Source: Sthenelais limicola (Eukaryota; Annelida; Polychaeta; Phyllodocida; Sigalionidae). From it: a DNA stretch of 64,000 nt. The notes under the pieces were generated by a model. It made no database searches. It saw nothing but the letters and a program-made list of their open reading frames with translations, and was not told the DNA's origin. Made by a program: the position numbers and the translations under genes. This document shows, in pieces, positions 1 to 12,459 of the stretch. Location of the stretch: positions 46,682,966-46,746,965 of the forward strand of contig OW804094.1 in assembly GCA_942159475.1 (NCBI GenBank). Reading direction: 5' to 3'. How positions within the stretch are numbered: the first letter of the stretch is position 1; each line of letters starts with the position of its first letter.

Positions 1-1497
1 AGCCTGGTAGTGGTAAACCATCCTAACAGATCCCGGTGATAGTTAGCCCACAGACATTGACCTCACCTAAATGGATACTTGTACCCTCCTTTCTGTGGTT
101 GATCTCAAAATGAATCTGGTTATCTGTATTGATCAATAACATAGACGCAACGACAGGAAAAATACATGCATGGTTTGTTTGTTGTCATTTGTGCCGGAAG
201 TAGCTCCGCACTTTGGGTGGGCATGCGTGAAAATAACGTCCATTTAATTGCAAATGGCGGCAGTCAGCGGTGAATACCGGCATTTCTGATCAAATTGCTC
301 CATATACAACGACCAACCAACATATTCTCCAATATTTGGACGAACATGGGTACTTATACATGTTGTGGTAAGTTTTGTACTACCATACTTAAAATACACC
401 TAGCACTTCCGACGTGGTCCAGTTGCAGCTACTTGTGCATGGGGACACTGTTCTATAGGGAGATTGGGGTGATATGATAGAGGGCGGCGCACAGGGAGGG
501 AGCAGGGATGCAATTTTCCCGACATTTGACTGATTTCCTTCAATCCCATCATAAATTACGGTTAAATACATAGAATAGACCTACACTAATATTGTCACTA
601 TAGTATAAGGTAGGCCAATACTCATAGATTGACTCTCCAGCATGTCAACCTCCCCTGCTTCCTCGACGTCTGTCGGCTATGTCCTATGTAGGAATAAAGG
701 CAGTAAATAAGGTGTTCGGTTCGCCAATGTATATGCCTGTAGGCTGTAAGCAGAGAATACATGTGTCAGTGTGGAATAATTCGACCTAGATCCCTGGGTA
801 CAAATGGGGCTTTTATTCCATGTAGGCTATTGGTTATCCCTCCCCTGGCCTTACGGCTTACTGTAAAACTATATGTTGTTGCCAGAACTGCCACTCAATT
901 ACTCAATTAATTCAAAAGTTGGCAATGTCAAACCCCCTTGTTTACAGAGATACATTATACAAAGAATCTGATTACTTTTTTGGCCAAGGATAAGTAGGCC
1001 TAGATAAAGGAAAATTGGATAACGCATTTATGCATGCAGAAATATACATTATGCAGTTACATGTAGGTTTTACATATCTGAATCGGGAAAAAGGTTTTGG
1101 TTCATCTGTAAGAAATCACAAGTTTTTTCCTGAACTGTTAAGATGTTCTCTATGCTTAATGCAATCTATTGTATAATTTTCATGAGTCTGTGAGAATATC
1201 AATGTATCATCGAAACCAGCTCAATAAAATTTCTTTAAAAAAAAGAAGAGAGAGATAAGATAGAAGGGATAGATAAAAGATCCAGTTCGGTACAAGGGAA
1301 GCAAGAACTTGCCCTACTTTTCTTAATTGTGGCGCTGTATATCTACCTGTATATCTATTTTTTTTGTAATTAAAATGATTTTATATTAATAACCCTCCCC
1401 CCCCCAACACACACACTTATATATTTGTATATTGTTCTTTAGAAAGTGACTGTGACTACTTCATATTAATGAGCTTTCTAAAAACCCATCATTTCAG
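1..1497. other. Stretch without a recognised gene
   Basis: No convincing exon is visible on either strand; the short open frames lack splice context and low-complexity AT stretches dominate. An AATAAA signal near 1224 is followed within about ten bases by a run of A and then purine-rich sequence. This could be the poly(A) end of an upstream plus-strand transcript or of a retroposed copy. There is also a short C-run followed by a CA run around 1398-1418. Confidence 0.4.
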
Positions 1498-4288
1498 GTG
1501 TGCAAATCTTGAAGTTATGTTTAGCGGCGGCAAACTCTTTTTTACAGTTGAGGGTTGCCTGACCAGCACCAACATGCTGAGGAACCTCCAGGACTGGTAT
1601 GAAGAGGCGGGTCTGCATAACCTCTTCAAGATGCAAGAAATCCTCCAGGCCTCCAAAATGCAGGACACAAGTAAGTTTTCTCTCCTCACTTAGGAGCTGA
1701 TAGTTGTTTCCTTATACCATGTGTAGTGTTCACTCTCATTCTCTCTTCTCCACTCAAGGCTCTCCATCTTCCTTCACTTCCCTGACCCCTCACCCAAAAG
1801 ACCTGCTTCTCTTCTCCACCCATCCCCCTCTTCTCGGTCGTTTCTCCACCCAACAGTATAATAATACACCAGGCTTAATATGAATATAAATATTCTACCA
1901 GAATTAAAGGGATATCTTCTATCAATTACTCGTTTCTGTATCTATTTCATGCAGACATGAACAACTGGTGCCATTTATGATCATGTTTCTCAAAGATATA
2001 TAGAAATACCATTGATTTTTGTGTGTATACATGTTTAAGACATGTTTTAGACTTCTCATTCAATCATAACCTTAGATCTAGGTAAATCAGCACACCATTA
2101 TCATTTCAAATATTATATGGACATCATAATGTAAAAATGTAAGATAAATACATCCTGGAATGACTCAGAAGGCTCTTTTTGTGGGGCTTACTTAATATAT
2201 GCATCCCTAGTACTTAACTGGTCATTTGTTTTTTTAACACCGCATAGCTCTGGAAGACGTCTATGTTCCAAGGTTACGGTCACAGATGCATGGATGGATA
2301 GACTCGAACAGAGAGATCATGCATTCATGTATGGAAGGATTCACAGTGCCTGTGTTTGATTCCTGCTCTCTTAAATGCATGGTAAGTGTCAGTTACTAGA
2401 AATGGGGCTGGTTAATTACCTTCTATTAAATGTCAATAATTCCACAGTTGATATAGGATATCAAAATCGAACTATCATGGTAAATTATCAGTGGATGTAT
2501 TGTTGATTATAATATTGAATAAAAATTGAATAAGCAATCTCCGTGATAATACTCTTTTCTAATCACTGATATAGAGTTGAAAATGCATTAAATAGCCTGA
2601 AATCTCATCTCACCAAATGCACGGAGGCCCTGTATGATAATCTATTTTTTGAATACCACATACAAAATGATGAACATTGAAATTGTTTATTTTTAGAGTC
2701 ATCCCTATTCAAGGCATTACAGTACACAGTGACATCCAATGGAGTCATGGCCACGATCAACTGCCTACATCCCCAAAGGTAAATATCATATGCAGTCAAA
2801 TATGAATTGTATCATAACTAATTATTATCATCGGGCAAAATTTTACCTGGTTTTCAAAATATTCCTATCACTAAGTAGTAGTGAAGAAATATTATCTATA
2901 GATTGTTTATTTTATGTTTTTTTCCTATCATTTCTTTCACTCTAAATGTTCTGCACAGCTAGTAGAGGCCCGAAATAATAAGAGTGAATTAGTCTTTTTT
3001 AAAAGTCAGTATTTTTGGCCTAGCCGGTCTTGCATCCCTGATTTAATGTTCCCCATATAATCCTTATACTTAACTTCTTTGATATATTTACGTGTACCAA
3101 AATACTATAAATCACTAGAACTGAAATCTCTATTTCAACTGGTAATCAGTGAGAATTTAGATGGCATGAAATGTCTAAAAAAATACATAATTGTCATTTC
3201 TTATCACATTGATTTTTATAACATAATTTCATATTCTTGGTCACCATAAAACATTTAATTTTAGATATGTTTATACTTCTATAAGATTCCTTGCCCACCA
3301 TCACATCACTCATTTGGGAACCGTTTCGACGTCAGGCTTGGATGTCAGGCGTGGACCATTCTATGACACCACCTGCTTAGATCTGAACAGGTGAGATATT
3401 TCATTTTCCTGTGGTCTTGTGAGTTATTTTTGTAAAGTCTAAGTGAGTCCAGCCGCAGGCCCTATCCACTCATGAGCTATTACATAAATGAATTGTCATT
3501 TACCTTGGCTCTAAACTTGCTCTCCAGGAAATTGTTAAAGCTACCACTGGGTCACAGGGTTCTTTTTGACCTAAGGCACACATATCATCGCCACTAGGGG
3601 ATGAAGGGGTGAGGGAAACAAATATTTAGGAGTTGACATACACATTTTGCCTGCAAATTCTCAGAATAACACACAGATCCATGAGGTGAACTCAAGGGGT
3701 GGGGGAGCAGTATTCATTCCCGTACATAAATAGTTAATTATAACAATAGTAATATACTTTGGAGGAAGGAGTTACTCAGCCAGATTTTCCCTGAATACAA
3801 ACGACAAAATATATCCACAATGGCAGACAAGCTAGCCTAGCTTTCACTCAGTGAGTGTGAAAGTGTTAAAAGCTATGTGACCTCTGACCTCTGAGGCCAT
3901 TATTAGACCTTATGTTCCCTAAAATAGTGACATTCAAATACTTGCTTAAATCCTTGAATTATAATGTAATTTAACAGGATTGAATGAACGAGAAATCTAC
4001 TCCAATTCGTTATCTTTTCTGTGTAGTTTATTAGGCAAGGAATATTACATATGTCCGGACAATACACTTAAAACAAAGTCATTCTATTGCATAGATCTAA
4101 CTGTAATTTACCTTTGATTGTTTAAGCAGCTGTGTTCAAGGAGAACTTCCATTGGTGTGGCACATCTTTTGATCATCCATAGATTCAAACAGTTCCGTGG
4201 ACTGGTCAACAACTGTGAGTTCAAAACTGGAGAGAAGGGAACAACTTGCCAGAATCTTGACAGATTTTGGGACATGATTTATTTCCAG
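1498..4288 (+). CDS. Unrecognised multi-exon gene ending in a GKAP/DLGAP-like exon (partial)
   Basis: Five candidate exons (1498-1670, 2248-2381, 2699-2778, 3265-3390, 4141-4288) have AG acceptors and GT donors and join in one continuous frame with matching phases (1, 0, 2, 2, 0). I do not recognise the product of the first four exons; their frame looks protein-like, with peptides such as LQDWYEEAGLHNLF and LEDVYVPRLRSQM. The fifth exon encodes FRGLVNNCEFKTGEK and FWDMIYFQ, which resembles the GKAP domain of DLGAP proteins, especially DLGAP5/HURP. In the next candidate exon (acceptor at 4846) the frame reads only five codons and stops at 4862-4864. Sequence in another frame just after that point (NIKTKKWNEIQQ) could be a continuation broken by a frameshift. 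The start is not found. Joining the first four exons to the GKAP-like exon is an inference from splice phase; they may be separate genes or a decayed gene. Confidence 0.4.
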
Positions 4289-5580
4289 GTTTGTAGCCAT
4301 ACACAATTTTGAAGCTTTGAACTTGATTAAATTAGAAAAAAAATTGAAGAATGGTTTATTGACTTTGAGTCGGCCAGTTCTGTTCCTGCGTCGTTCTGAT
4401 ACTCTTATGTTATATTCTGATTATTGTGCTTATTTTTATGACTCAGTTATACATGCTATGTAGAGGGCCAGTATTTTTAGTTGACTCTCAGCTCTCGACT
4501 GAAAGAAATTAGGGGGAATGATTGGGGTCACCTCTGACCGATGAATAATAACACTGCAGCGAGATGGCTTTAACAATTATAATAGAAATAATTATGTGCG
4601 TAAAATAACAGGATGGACATGGACATGTACATTTACATATACTTTCTAAATCAATGTTTCTCTCTGGGTTTTTTTTCAATATTGCCTGTGAAACACTATA
4701 AGGGTCAATATTCATCTAATTGATGGTCTCAGTGAAAATAATGTTTTATTACCAGCTTTCAATGATAAGCACTTAGTTAGTGTGAACAGAATTGTGAAAA
4801 GAAACTAGTGTAAAATATGTAATCATGAATTTTATTTTATTTACAGGATCTACATCAACATTAAAACCAAGAAGTGGAATGAAATCCAGCAACAGATACC
4901 ATGCTTCACTTCAGGATTTCCAGTCTACCTGCAATATGAAGCATTCCTTTCGAGGGGGCATACAATATGATACAATTAGCAAGATCTGGTAATTCACTCA
5001 CTAACAATATACAAAATTGTATGACAGACCTTTGCCAAGGATACCAAAATTTTGCACTCATCAGCTGGACTAGCAGAGTATAAAAACATTAGTTCTTATA
5101 GAGATTTGGTAGTCCAATATAATGACAGATATTTTATATTTAGCATCTTTTGAAGGGGTGGACATGTTAAGAGACAGAAATCCGAATTTCTTTTTCATAG
5201 AAGAACATATGTCCGTCTAAAATTTCATTTAAAAGAAAATGCCTGTAGGTTGGTCCACTGACAGTAAAATTGCATGTAAGTGTAAGGTTCTTAAAACCAC
5301 AAAATCAAAATTACTGACTGCGGGAACTCTGTAGAAACTAAAGACATAGTGTTTTCTTCATGAGATGTAAAATTAAAAGGTTTCATTTGTCAACACTAAA
5401 TTTGTTATTTTTACATCTACAATTGTAGATGGTGGACGGGTACTGAGTGATGGTGGACAATTACCTCCATCAGTCTACTCGTCCACAATATGAGTACTGG
5501 CCAAAGGTTTATTTTGACCCCTGTGTCTTTGATTTGATTTGAAAATTGGGTATAAGATAAAAGGTATAAGAGAAACTAAC
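4289..5580. other. Downstream region with a possible frameshifted GKAP continuation
   Basis: An acceptor-like tract ends at 4846. The sequence after it is open in two frames to about 4975, but neither frame is in phase with the upstream GKAP-like exon. The rest of the stretch is AT-rich with no supported feature. Confidence 0.3.
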
Positions 5581-5770
5581 TACTGTAAACGTATTAATTT
5601 TCATGCAGTATTTAATTTCGAACACCCACCCTTGTGCGCAAAAGGTATAATTATAGCATAAAATAGGTGTGAGCCTTCCATGCTGTGTGAATTTGAATCC
5701 ACGCGAAAAGGTGTCAAAGTACTTAGTGCAGGAAAATGTATCTGTGCACAAATAAATACGTTTACAGCAT
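5581..5770. repeat. MITE with TACTGTAAACGTATT termini, copy 1
   Basis: The 190-bp element starts TACTGTAAACGTATTAAT and ends with the inverted form, AATACGTTTACAGCAT. A second copy lies at 60904-61113 with the same ends and matching interior blocks (for example GTGTCAAAGTACT and GAAAATGTATCTG). It has no coding capacity, so it looks like a non-autonomous DNA transposon. Confidence 0.75.
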
Positions 5771-8636
5771 ATCAAATAACTATCATAGTAAAAAAAAAAA
5801 AATCAGGTACATTAAAGTGAGATTGCGGCGCGTACTTAGTACAGTACAGGACCCGGTACAATAATTAATTAGTTCATAAAATAGGTTGTTGATATGTCGG
5901 TGTCTAAAAACTCATTAATATCATAGTCAAATACAAGATGAATGAAGCTATTCGAGGTAATCTATATTGGTAAGATATACTTTATACCTGAGTGTTTCAA
6001 TACAGACTAAAACAGTATATGAGCTGTTTAGTGGTTCTTGAACACAAGTAAAATAAAATAATCAGTACAGTACGGTAAAAATACCTAGACTATTATTTAT
6101 GTCATATAAACAGATGTATCGGACATCCAACTTCAATCTTCTCATTTGAAACTATACAAAATGCTTTTGATATTGCAAGGAAGACGGATTTTTGGTAGAA
6201 TATACTTCCTACCCTAACATCAAATCTCAACATTGGTAGGAAACTTCGAAGTACAAAATAGAAAAAAACCCAGAATATATAATACTGATTATATGAGTTT
6301 TGAGGTTTCCATATCCTTGATTGCTACTTGTAGTTCTCTTGTTTTCTTGTTAAATTTAATTTTTGTATAAATATTCTATTGGTTTTCTAAAATGTTTTTT
6401 TGATTCGTGGGTCTGTTTTTGTTGTTGACAGTGAGATCCATGCCACTGTGCCTTGTACAAGAAACTGTTCTGGTACTAGCACTATTTAGAATGACTAATT
6501 TTTATTTACGAAATGTTTGAAGAATGAATGTGTATGAAATGGTTGGTTGGACGAAATGAAATAAAGTTATATTTTCATAAATAAAGTTATTGATTTTTCT
6601 TTAATATCATTCATATTAACATATCTATTATATACAAATGTCATTAATATACCAGGACAAAACAAATTTTACCATCAAAATATGTAAGCTACTACTATTG
6701 AATGCCAAACCCCCTCCCACCTACCTATGCTTCTTTTACATGCTCCACTGCACAGGTGCGACCCCCTCCCACCTACCCATGCTAGCTAGCTTCATGGTTC
6801 ACCGCCCGCCGCCATGACGGCGTCTGTTACGTCACACTCCATTGTTTTAGCTTGATATATAACGCGACAGAAGGCATTCAATAACACGACTAGCATAACA
6901 GTCGCGTCCTAATACACGGATAGTCTCGGCATAAAAGTTGACATGCCAAAAACAGGTAAATAAACGCGACTGCCGAGTTATTACTCGCCACAGTGTGTGC
7001 ATAAATAATATATTAATATTCACAAACAGCAAGACCTGAATCAATTTCAGATGTTCACAAGCCATTAAAATAAACAGTCTCTGCGATTTCCAGTCTTCGC
7101 TGACAGGGCAGTAAGACTGGAAATCGCAGAGACTGTCAAAGATGGTGTAGACATTTTCTACACCATCTTTGCAAATAAAGAATATTTCAATAAATTGAAA
7201 TATCAGTATACAATTTCAATTTCCGCCCATTCGAATTATCATTTGATGACCAGATATAATACATGAATATACATATACAACTTTTCATTAATTTTCCTTA
7301 CATATCTAGCCATATTATATAACTTTTTAATAATTAAAAATTGTTAATTTGTTGAAATGTTTGTGAAAGCTCCCAAGATAATACTTGGTCTTGCATGATT
7401 AAAATGTGTTGATATTCAAAGTTACGTCATATTGTGTAATAATGAATTTAGAGCCATTTTTTAAAGCTATATTAATAAAACTTATATCATTCGATAGAAA
7501 ATTTAATTATCTATTTAATGATGTGCTTCTTGTTATGTATAGTTCGCGCAGCTTTCAGTATGAACTTGTTGCGTACTTCGCGGCCGGAGCAGTGCGGAGG
7601 TAACATTAGAGCTGTTTTTAGACAACTACAACTTATTGTACGCCTACCATAAAAATATTTTTATTGCACCTCTCAAGAGGGATGCACATATTATAATACA
7701 ACTTGATTATAGTGTCTAACTAGGTATATGTCATGATTTTTATGTGTTTAGGACACGTAGTATTCTGAGAATGTTGATAATTGAGTGAATTTTCATGTTT
7801 TCTACTTACATTGAAATTGTTTCATGTTTTCTACGTACTTTGAAATTGTTTAAAACTAGAACGTTGTATGTGTGAAACATTGTCAAAAGATTGTGACGAC
7901 GGGTAAGGATAGGTCTATGCGTTTTCATAGCAGTAATATAACCTATAGAATTTTAGATACATTTATTTCAATACGTATTGAAACTGAGGAGTGGTTTTGA
8001 AGAAAACCAACGGTTTTTCTTTGTACTTATATATTTAATCAAGTACCTGACTTGATTTTTACAGTTTCTGAGATAATTTATGTGAATATTTTCAGTTTTC
8101 GAATTTATCATTCAGTTTAACGGTTTGCACCAATCACGGCAGCCATAATTTTTTAGACCGTTTTTTTTTTTAGATTCGATTGGTTGGGCGCGGTAGGCGA
8201 AGTAATATGTGAATGGATTACTGAAGTTATTGTGTGTGAAACGACAGGATTATGTGGAGGTTAAGGGGGATTATTCTCCAGCTGTTTTCTGGAATAGTTT
8301 TACTGGATGTTTTGTCCAGAATTTGCATTTTTGATAGAGCGTAAAATATCATATATATGTTCCAGGGTATAGATTTTGCCCGTGATATTCCTAGACGACA
8401 GGGTTTACAGATTTTATTGTTTTACCACATTTATATATATGCTTTTAGGAAACTATTATTCCGCAATATCATCTTTTAATTGTGTGCGTGGAAGCATTCT
8501 AAAGTAATACAATAAGAATATTTCTACCGTTTTGACACTCGAACAAATGGGTGCATTCGATGTACGGTAACATGTTTTTTTATTAATATTTAATGAGCGG
8601 GATTGTGCAGCCGGCTCATAACATATGCTAGGTTTT
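5771..8636. other. Gene-poor intergenic stretch
   Basis: No exon is supported. It contains a duplicated block of about 25 bp (CCCCCTCCCACCTACC followed by YATGCT) near 6710 and 6761, and the hairpin pair listed separately at 7074-7171. Short open frames such as 7406-7603 have no family resemblance or splice context. Confidence 0.4.
7074..7171. repeat. Two adjacent perfect hairpins
   Basis: Hairpin 1 has a perfect 23-bp stem (7074-7096 with 7114-7136) and a 17-nt loop. Hairpin 2 follows immediately with a perfect 15-bp stem (7137-7151 with 7157-7171) and a 5-nt loop. The perfect pairing means either recent origin or selection on structure. No coding sequence is involved. Confidence 0.85.
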
Positions 8637-8675
8637 CCCGCCTGGGAACCTGAGCCTGGAAAATCACCTGGTCGT

Positions 8676-8744
8676 TGTTGTAACTGGTTCAATCTAGTTT
8701 ATTAGACAGAGGTGGCGCCTCCAGTGGGGGCAACATACACTACA
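8676..8744 (-). repeat. 3' LTR (69 bp)
   Basis: In element orientation it starts TGTAGTGTATG and ends TTACAACA. It contains an AATAAA signal and is identical over all 69 bases to the copy at 12460-12528. It is preceded by the polypurine tract and followed by the target duplication GTCGT. LTRs this short are unusual for the group. Confidence 0.92.
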
Positions 8745-8757
8745 TTCCTCCCTGCTT
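8745..8757 (-). promoter_or_regulatory. Polypurine tract (plus-strand DNA primer)
   Basis: On the minus strand the sequence AAGCAGGGAGGAA directly precedes the TG of the 3' LTR, the expected position and composition of a polypurine tract. Confidence 0.85.
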
Positions 8758-9060
8758 AAACATTTTGTTCAGACAATTTATAAAATAATGTTTCTGAAAA
8801 TGAAACAATATTATGTTGTTAGATTTACTGTCTTTGCTTTATATGCAATGTCTTTTTCTTGCTGAAAAGTCTCTGGTCTTCTTTTCACTTGTGAAAGTCT
8901 GATATTTACGATATCATTAGGAAAACAAATTCAGGGTTTAACCCAAATGTCTTTGATGATAAAAATTCTAAATTACTAATAATCAGAATAGAATATAGAA
9001 TCACTAATTATTTGATATCAAAGTAATAAGATGTCACTGATAGTTCTGGACTTGAATAGT

Positions 9061-12021
9061 TCATTTATGAGTTAGCACATAGTCATCAAGCTTTGGTGGT
9101 GGTCTACTTGTTCTTGATGATCTTCTCACTTCTGGCACTGGTGATTTTGTAACTTTCATGGGAGACACCCTTGGTGTGTCTGGAGCTTTGTCTCTAGGGA
9201 TTTGGATCTCTGGAGGAGGAACATCATCTTCGATGTAGTTTGGCCAACCATTTAGTCTATACTCAAGAACACGGCTGAGTGTTCGGTCTTTCTTGGTGCA
9301 TCCTGATATTTCTTTTGAACTTACAGGCATATCATCTACATGAGAAAAATAGTTGACCTCAGATTCTATGTTTTCAGTATCTCTTTCCACTGGAGCTCTG
9401 CTGAGGTAATCTGCATTACTATGATCCTCTGATCGGCGATATTGTACTTCATAATTATATGACATCAGCAACAATGCCCACCGCTGTAATCTTAGCGCAG
9501 CCAGTGTTGGCACTGCTGTCTTTGGTCCAAGTATAGTTGAAAGTGGCTTGCTATCAGTCACAAGGGTAAACTTTCTACCGTATAGATACTTGTGGAATTT
9601 CTTTATTCCATAGACAATGCCTAGAGCTTCCTTTTCTATTTGCGGATATCCTTTTTCTGCCTTAGTTAGAGATCTGGAAGCAAACGCAATAGGTCTTTCA
9701 TTCTCTCCATCTAAATGCGACAGTACAGCTCCCACTCCGTAGGGGCTTGCGTCACAGGCTAATATGAGCTTCCTGTGCGGATCATAGTGTGTTAACACTC
9801 TATCGCTGGTAAGGGTCTCTTTTACGATTCGGAATGCTGTCTCACAGTCTTTGTCCCAATTCCAAGGAATTTCGTCTCTCAGTAGGTTATTCAGTGGTGC
9901 AAGAGTGGTGGAGAGAGACTTCAGGTATGGCCCATAATAGTTCACCATACCAAGGAAGGTACGTAGCTGTGAGACATCTTTGGGTGCTTCTGTGCCTCGA
10001 ATTGCTTCCACCTTTTCTGGGAAAGGATGTCTTCCTCTCTTGTCAATTACATGACCTAGATAGCGCACCTCTGACTTCATGAAGGAACATTTCTCCCTCT
10101 TGACTCTGACATTGAACTTTTCCAAGCGTTCAAGTACCTGCTTGAGTCTCCTCAGGTGTTCTTCATCTGATGGTCCGGTTATCAATATATCGTCTATATA
10201 GCAACAGACACCAGGAATACCTTGTAGTATTTGGTCCATGATGGACTGAAAGATGTGAGGCGCTGTTTTGATACCATAGGGTAACCGTGTCACTTCATAT
10301 AGACCTTTAACAGTGTTTATCGTCAGGTATTTTTGGGATTTTTCCTCAACTCTGACTTGAGCATAAGCTTGAGATAAATCAAGTTTTGTGAATTTATCCC
10401 CATTTGCAAGTGTGGCAAAAATATCTTCTGCGGATGGTAGTACGTAATGACGATCAACCATATCAGCATTTATTGTGACCTTATAATCACCACAGATCCT
10501 TATCTTACCATCACCCTTTGGTACAACGACAACTGGTGAAGCCCAATCAGTTTTCTCAATTTTCCTGAGTACACCTGCTGACTCAAGTCTATCCAGCTCT
10601 TTTTTTACCTTATCTACCAATGCATAAGGAATAGGTCTGGCTTTGCAAAGTTTCGGGGGGCTCTCTTCCATATCGATGCGTGCTTCAAAGTCTTTTATTT
10701 GGCCCATGTCTGCCTTGAATACTGACTCGTATTTCTGTAATAGCCCTTGTAGGTCATCAGTTTTTACTGAGAATATATTTGCCCAGTTTAGCCGAATGTT
10801 ATGAAGCCAAGTACGACCTAACAGAGCAGTCCTTCTGCCCTTTGCTATAACCAATCTGAGATTTTGGCATTGGTCTCCATATTTCACGGTGACTGGTATT
10901 GAACCCAATAGTTCCACAACATGTCCAGTATACGTCTTAAGATTTATGTCCGGGTCTTCTAATGGAATGTCACTGAAGAATTCATAGTACATATCTTCAC
11001 CAATGATTGATGATCTAGATGCTGTATCAAGAATGAATGTCATATCGATGTTATTAACTGTGACAGGTATGGGTATTTCCCCATTATCCCTTTTTACTTT
11101 GTTGTCTTGTAATTCGTATAAGTAGGAGTAACTGACTTCCTCTTCTGGAAGGTACTCATCTTCTTGTTGGTTTGTCCTTCCTTGCGTCCTATACAAGTTA
11201 TGGCCCCGACCTCGACCATGACCTTGATGATGCCCTCGTGGCGGTCTACTACTGTATTGCTGACCTGGTAATACTTTTGTTTTGCAGGCCTTAGCTATGT
11301 GACCGACCTTCTGGCACTTGTAGCACGTTTCTTTGATGAATGGACACTCTGTGGGTTGATGAGTTCCTTGACACCTATGACAGCGTGTTTTACCATATTG
11401 TCCTCCACGGCCTCTACCTCTTGGCTTGTAGCTTCCCCGATTCTGCGCTCCTTTGTAGTTGCTCACTCGATTGACTTCCGATGTGGCTTTCATCTTTTGC
11501 GCATTCAGATGTGCTGCATCCATCGTTGTTGCCATCTCCATAGCACGCTCCCATTTCAGACCTGCACCTTCACTTAACAGTTTATTCTTAATGGCCTCGC
11601 TACGCACTCCTGCTACTAATCTGTTACGTAGTCTCTTTTCTACCTGATCGGCATCCCCAAATCCACTATGGATGCTGAGCTTTTTTAACGCAACAATAAA
11701 ATCAGGTATTGACTCATTTTCTTTTTGGCATCGTGTGTCAAAGTTATAAGATTCCGCCAATTCATTTGTCCCTGACATGTAGTGAGCATTCAACAAAGTA
11801 CACAGAACAGCATATGTCTTATCAGTAATATTAGCTGGAGTACATAAAGACACCAATAGGTCCACTGCCTCAGGTCCCACTAGTGCTATCATGGCATCTA
11901 CTTTGTCTGCATCTTTAATTTCGTTGATTTTCATCCAGGAATCCAACCTAATTTTGTAGTTGGCCCACTTCTCTTTCTCACTATTAAAGTCACTCATAGC
12001 ACCAATAACACTTTTAGCCAT
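9061..12021 (-). CDS. Gag-Pol polyprotein without integrase domain
   Basis: Single 986-residue frame. Residues 1-190 are a Gag-like region. Two CCHC-type zinc knuckles lie at about 214-247, after an RG-rich basic stretch. The aspartic protease has DTAS at 332-335, where DT/SGA is usual. Reverse transcriptase has LDLSQAY at about 547 and the catalytic YIDD at 608-611. RNase H has the first Asp in ACDAS at 757 and a later TDSKPL. After the RNase H/linker region (LNGWPNYIED, near 931) the frame jumps directly to the proline- and serine-rich C-terminal tail found at the end of related K02A2.6-like polyproteins (SSRTSRPP). The HHCC and DDE integrase modules, normally about 300 residues, are absent, and there is no frameshift or stop. 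Movement therefore probably depends on integrase supplied by another element. Confidence 0.93.
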   Translation of the reverse strand: MAKSVIGAMSDFNSEKEKWANYKIRLDSWMKINEIKDADKVDAMIALVGPEAVDLLVSLCTPANITDKTYAVLCTLLNAHYMSGTNELAESYNFDTRCQKENESIPDFIVALKKLSIHSGFGDADQVEKRLRNRLVAGVRSEAIKNKLLSEGAGLKWERAMEMATTMDAAHLNAQKMKATSEVNRVSNYKGAQNRGSYKPRGRGRGGQYGKTRCHRCQGTHQPTECPFIKETCYKCQKVGHIAKACKTKVLPGQQYSSRPPRGHHQGHGRGRGHNLYRTQGRTNQQEDEYLPEEEVSYSYLYELQDNKVKRDNGEIPIPVTVNNIDMTFILDTASRSSIIGEDMYYEFFSDIPLEDPDINLKTYTGHVVELLGSIPVTVKYGDQCQNLRLVIAKGRRTALLGRTWLHNIRLNWANIFSVKTDDLQGLLQKYESVFKADMGQIKDFEARIDMEESPPKLCKARPIPYALVDKVKKELDRLESAGVLRKIEKTDWASPVVVVPKGDGKIRICGDYKVTINADMVDRHYVLPSAEDIFATLANGDKFTKLDLSQAYAQVRVEEKSQKYLTINTVKGLYEVTRLPYGIKTAPHIFQSIMDQILQGIPGVCCYIDDILITGPSDEEHLRRLKQVLERLEKFNVRVKREKCSFMKSEVRYLGHVIDKRGRHPFPEKVEAIRGTEAPKDVSQLRTFLGMVNYYGPYLKSLSTTLAPLNNLLRDEIPWNWDKDCETAFRIVKETLTSDRVLTHYDPHRKLILACDASPYGVGAVLSHLDGENERPIAFASRSLTKAEKGYPQIEKEALGIVYGIKKFHKYLYGRKFTLVTDSKPLSTILGPKTAVPTLAALRLQRWALLLMSYNYEVQYRRSEDHSNADYLSRAPVERDTENIESEVNYFSHVDDMPVSSKEISGCTKKDRTLSRVLEYRLNGWPNYIEDDVPPPEIQIPRDKAPDTPRVSPMKVTKSPVPEVRRSSRTSRPPPKLDDYVLTHK

Positions 12022-12443
12022 TGTTTATGCTGGGTATACCCTATAGGCTTACTGACACAGATGAATGTAATTGTCCTATCACACAGTTCAAAATATCAAT
12101 GTTTAGTCAGGCAGGGTGTATTTTCCCAACAAACCTTCACTTAAATGATATCAGTCTATTTCCTCCACTTTACAACTGTTCAGTTCTTTTCACAAGTAGC
12201 CTATACAGAGTTCATAGTCATAGCATCATAAGCATGGTCAAGCAACTGGTTTCAACTTGCATATGTATCCGGCCTACAAGTCATGTGGAAGTATGATCAA
12301 ATATCTACTAACAACAGTTCATTTGCACAATATTTCACAATTCAGTACTTTCCTTCTTTGTTTCCCTGCATTCCTGCTGAAAGAACTTCTCTGGTAGAGC
12401 TAGGATGCTTGGTTATTTGTGAAAAAAAATCGCGGGGGTTATT

Positions 12444-12458
12444 CCATGCTCGTCGCCA
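12444..12458 (-). promoter_or_regulatory. tRNA primer-binding site
   Basis: Immediately inside the 5' LTR, after one spacer base, the minus strand reads TGGCGACGAGCATGG. The leading TGG pairs with the CCA end of a tRNA. I do not assign the tRNA species. A leader of about 420 nt separates it from the Gag start. Confidence 0.75.
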
Positions 12459-12459
12459 T

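Noticed and set aside
11299..11647. Plus-strand frames inside the retrotransposon
   Set aside because: Shadows of the minus-strand Gag-Pol frame over the zinc-knuckle and Gag region.
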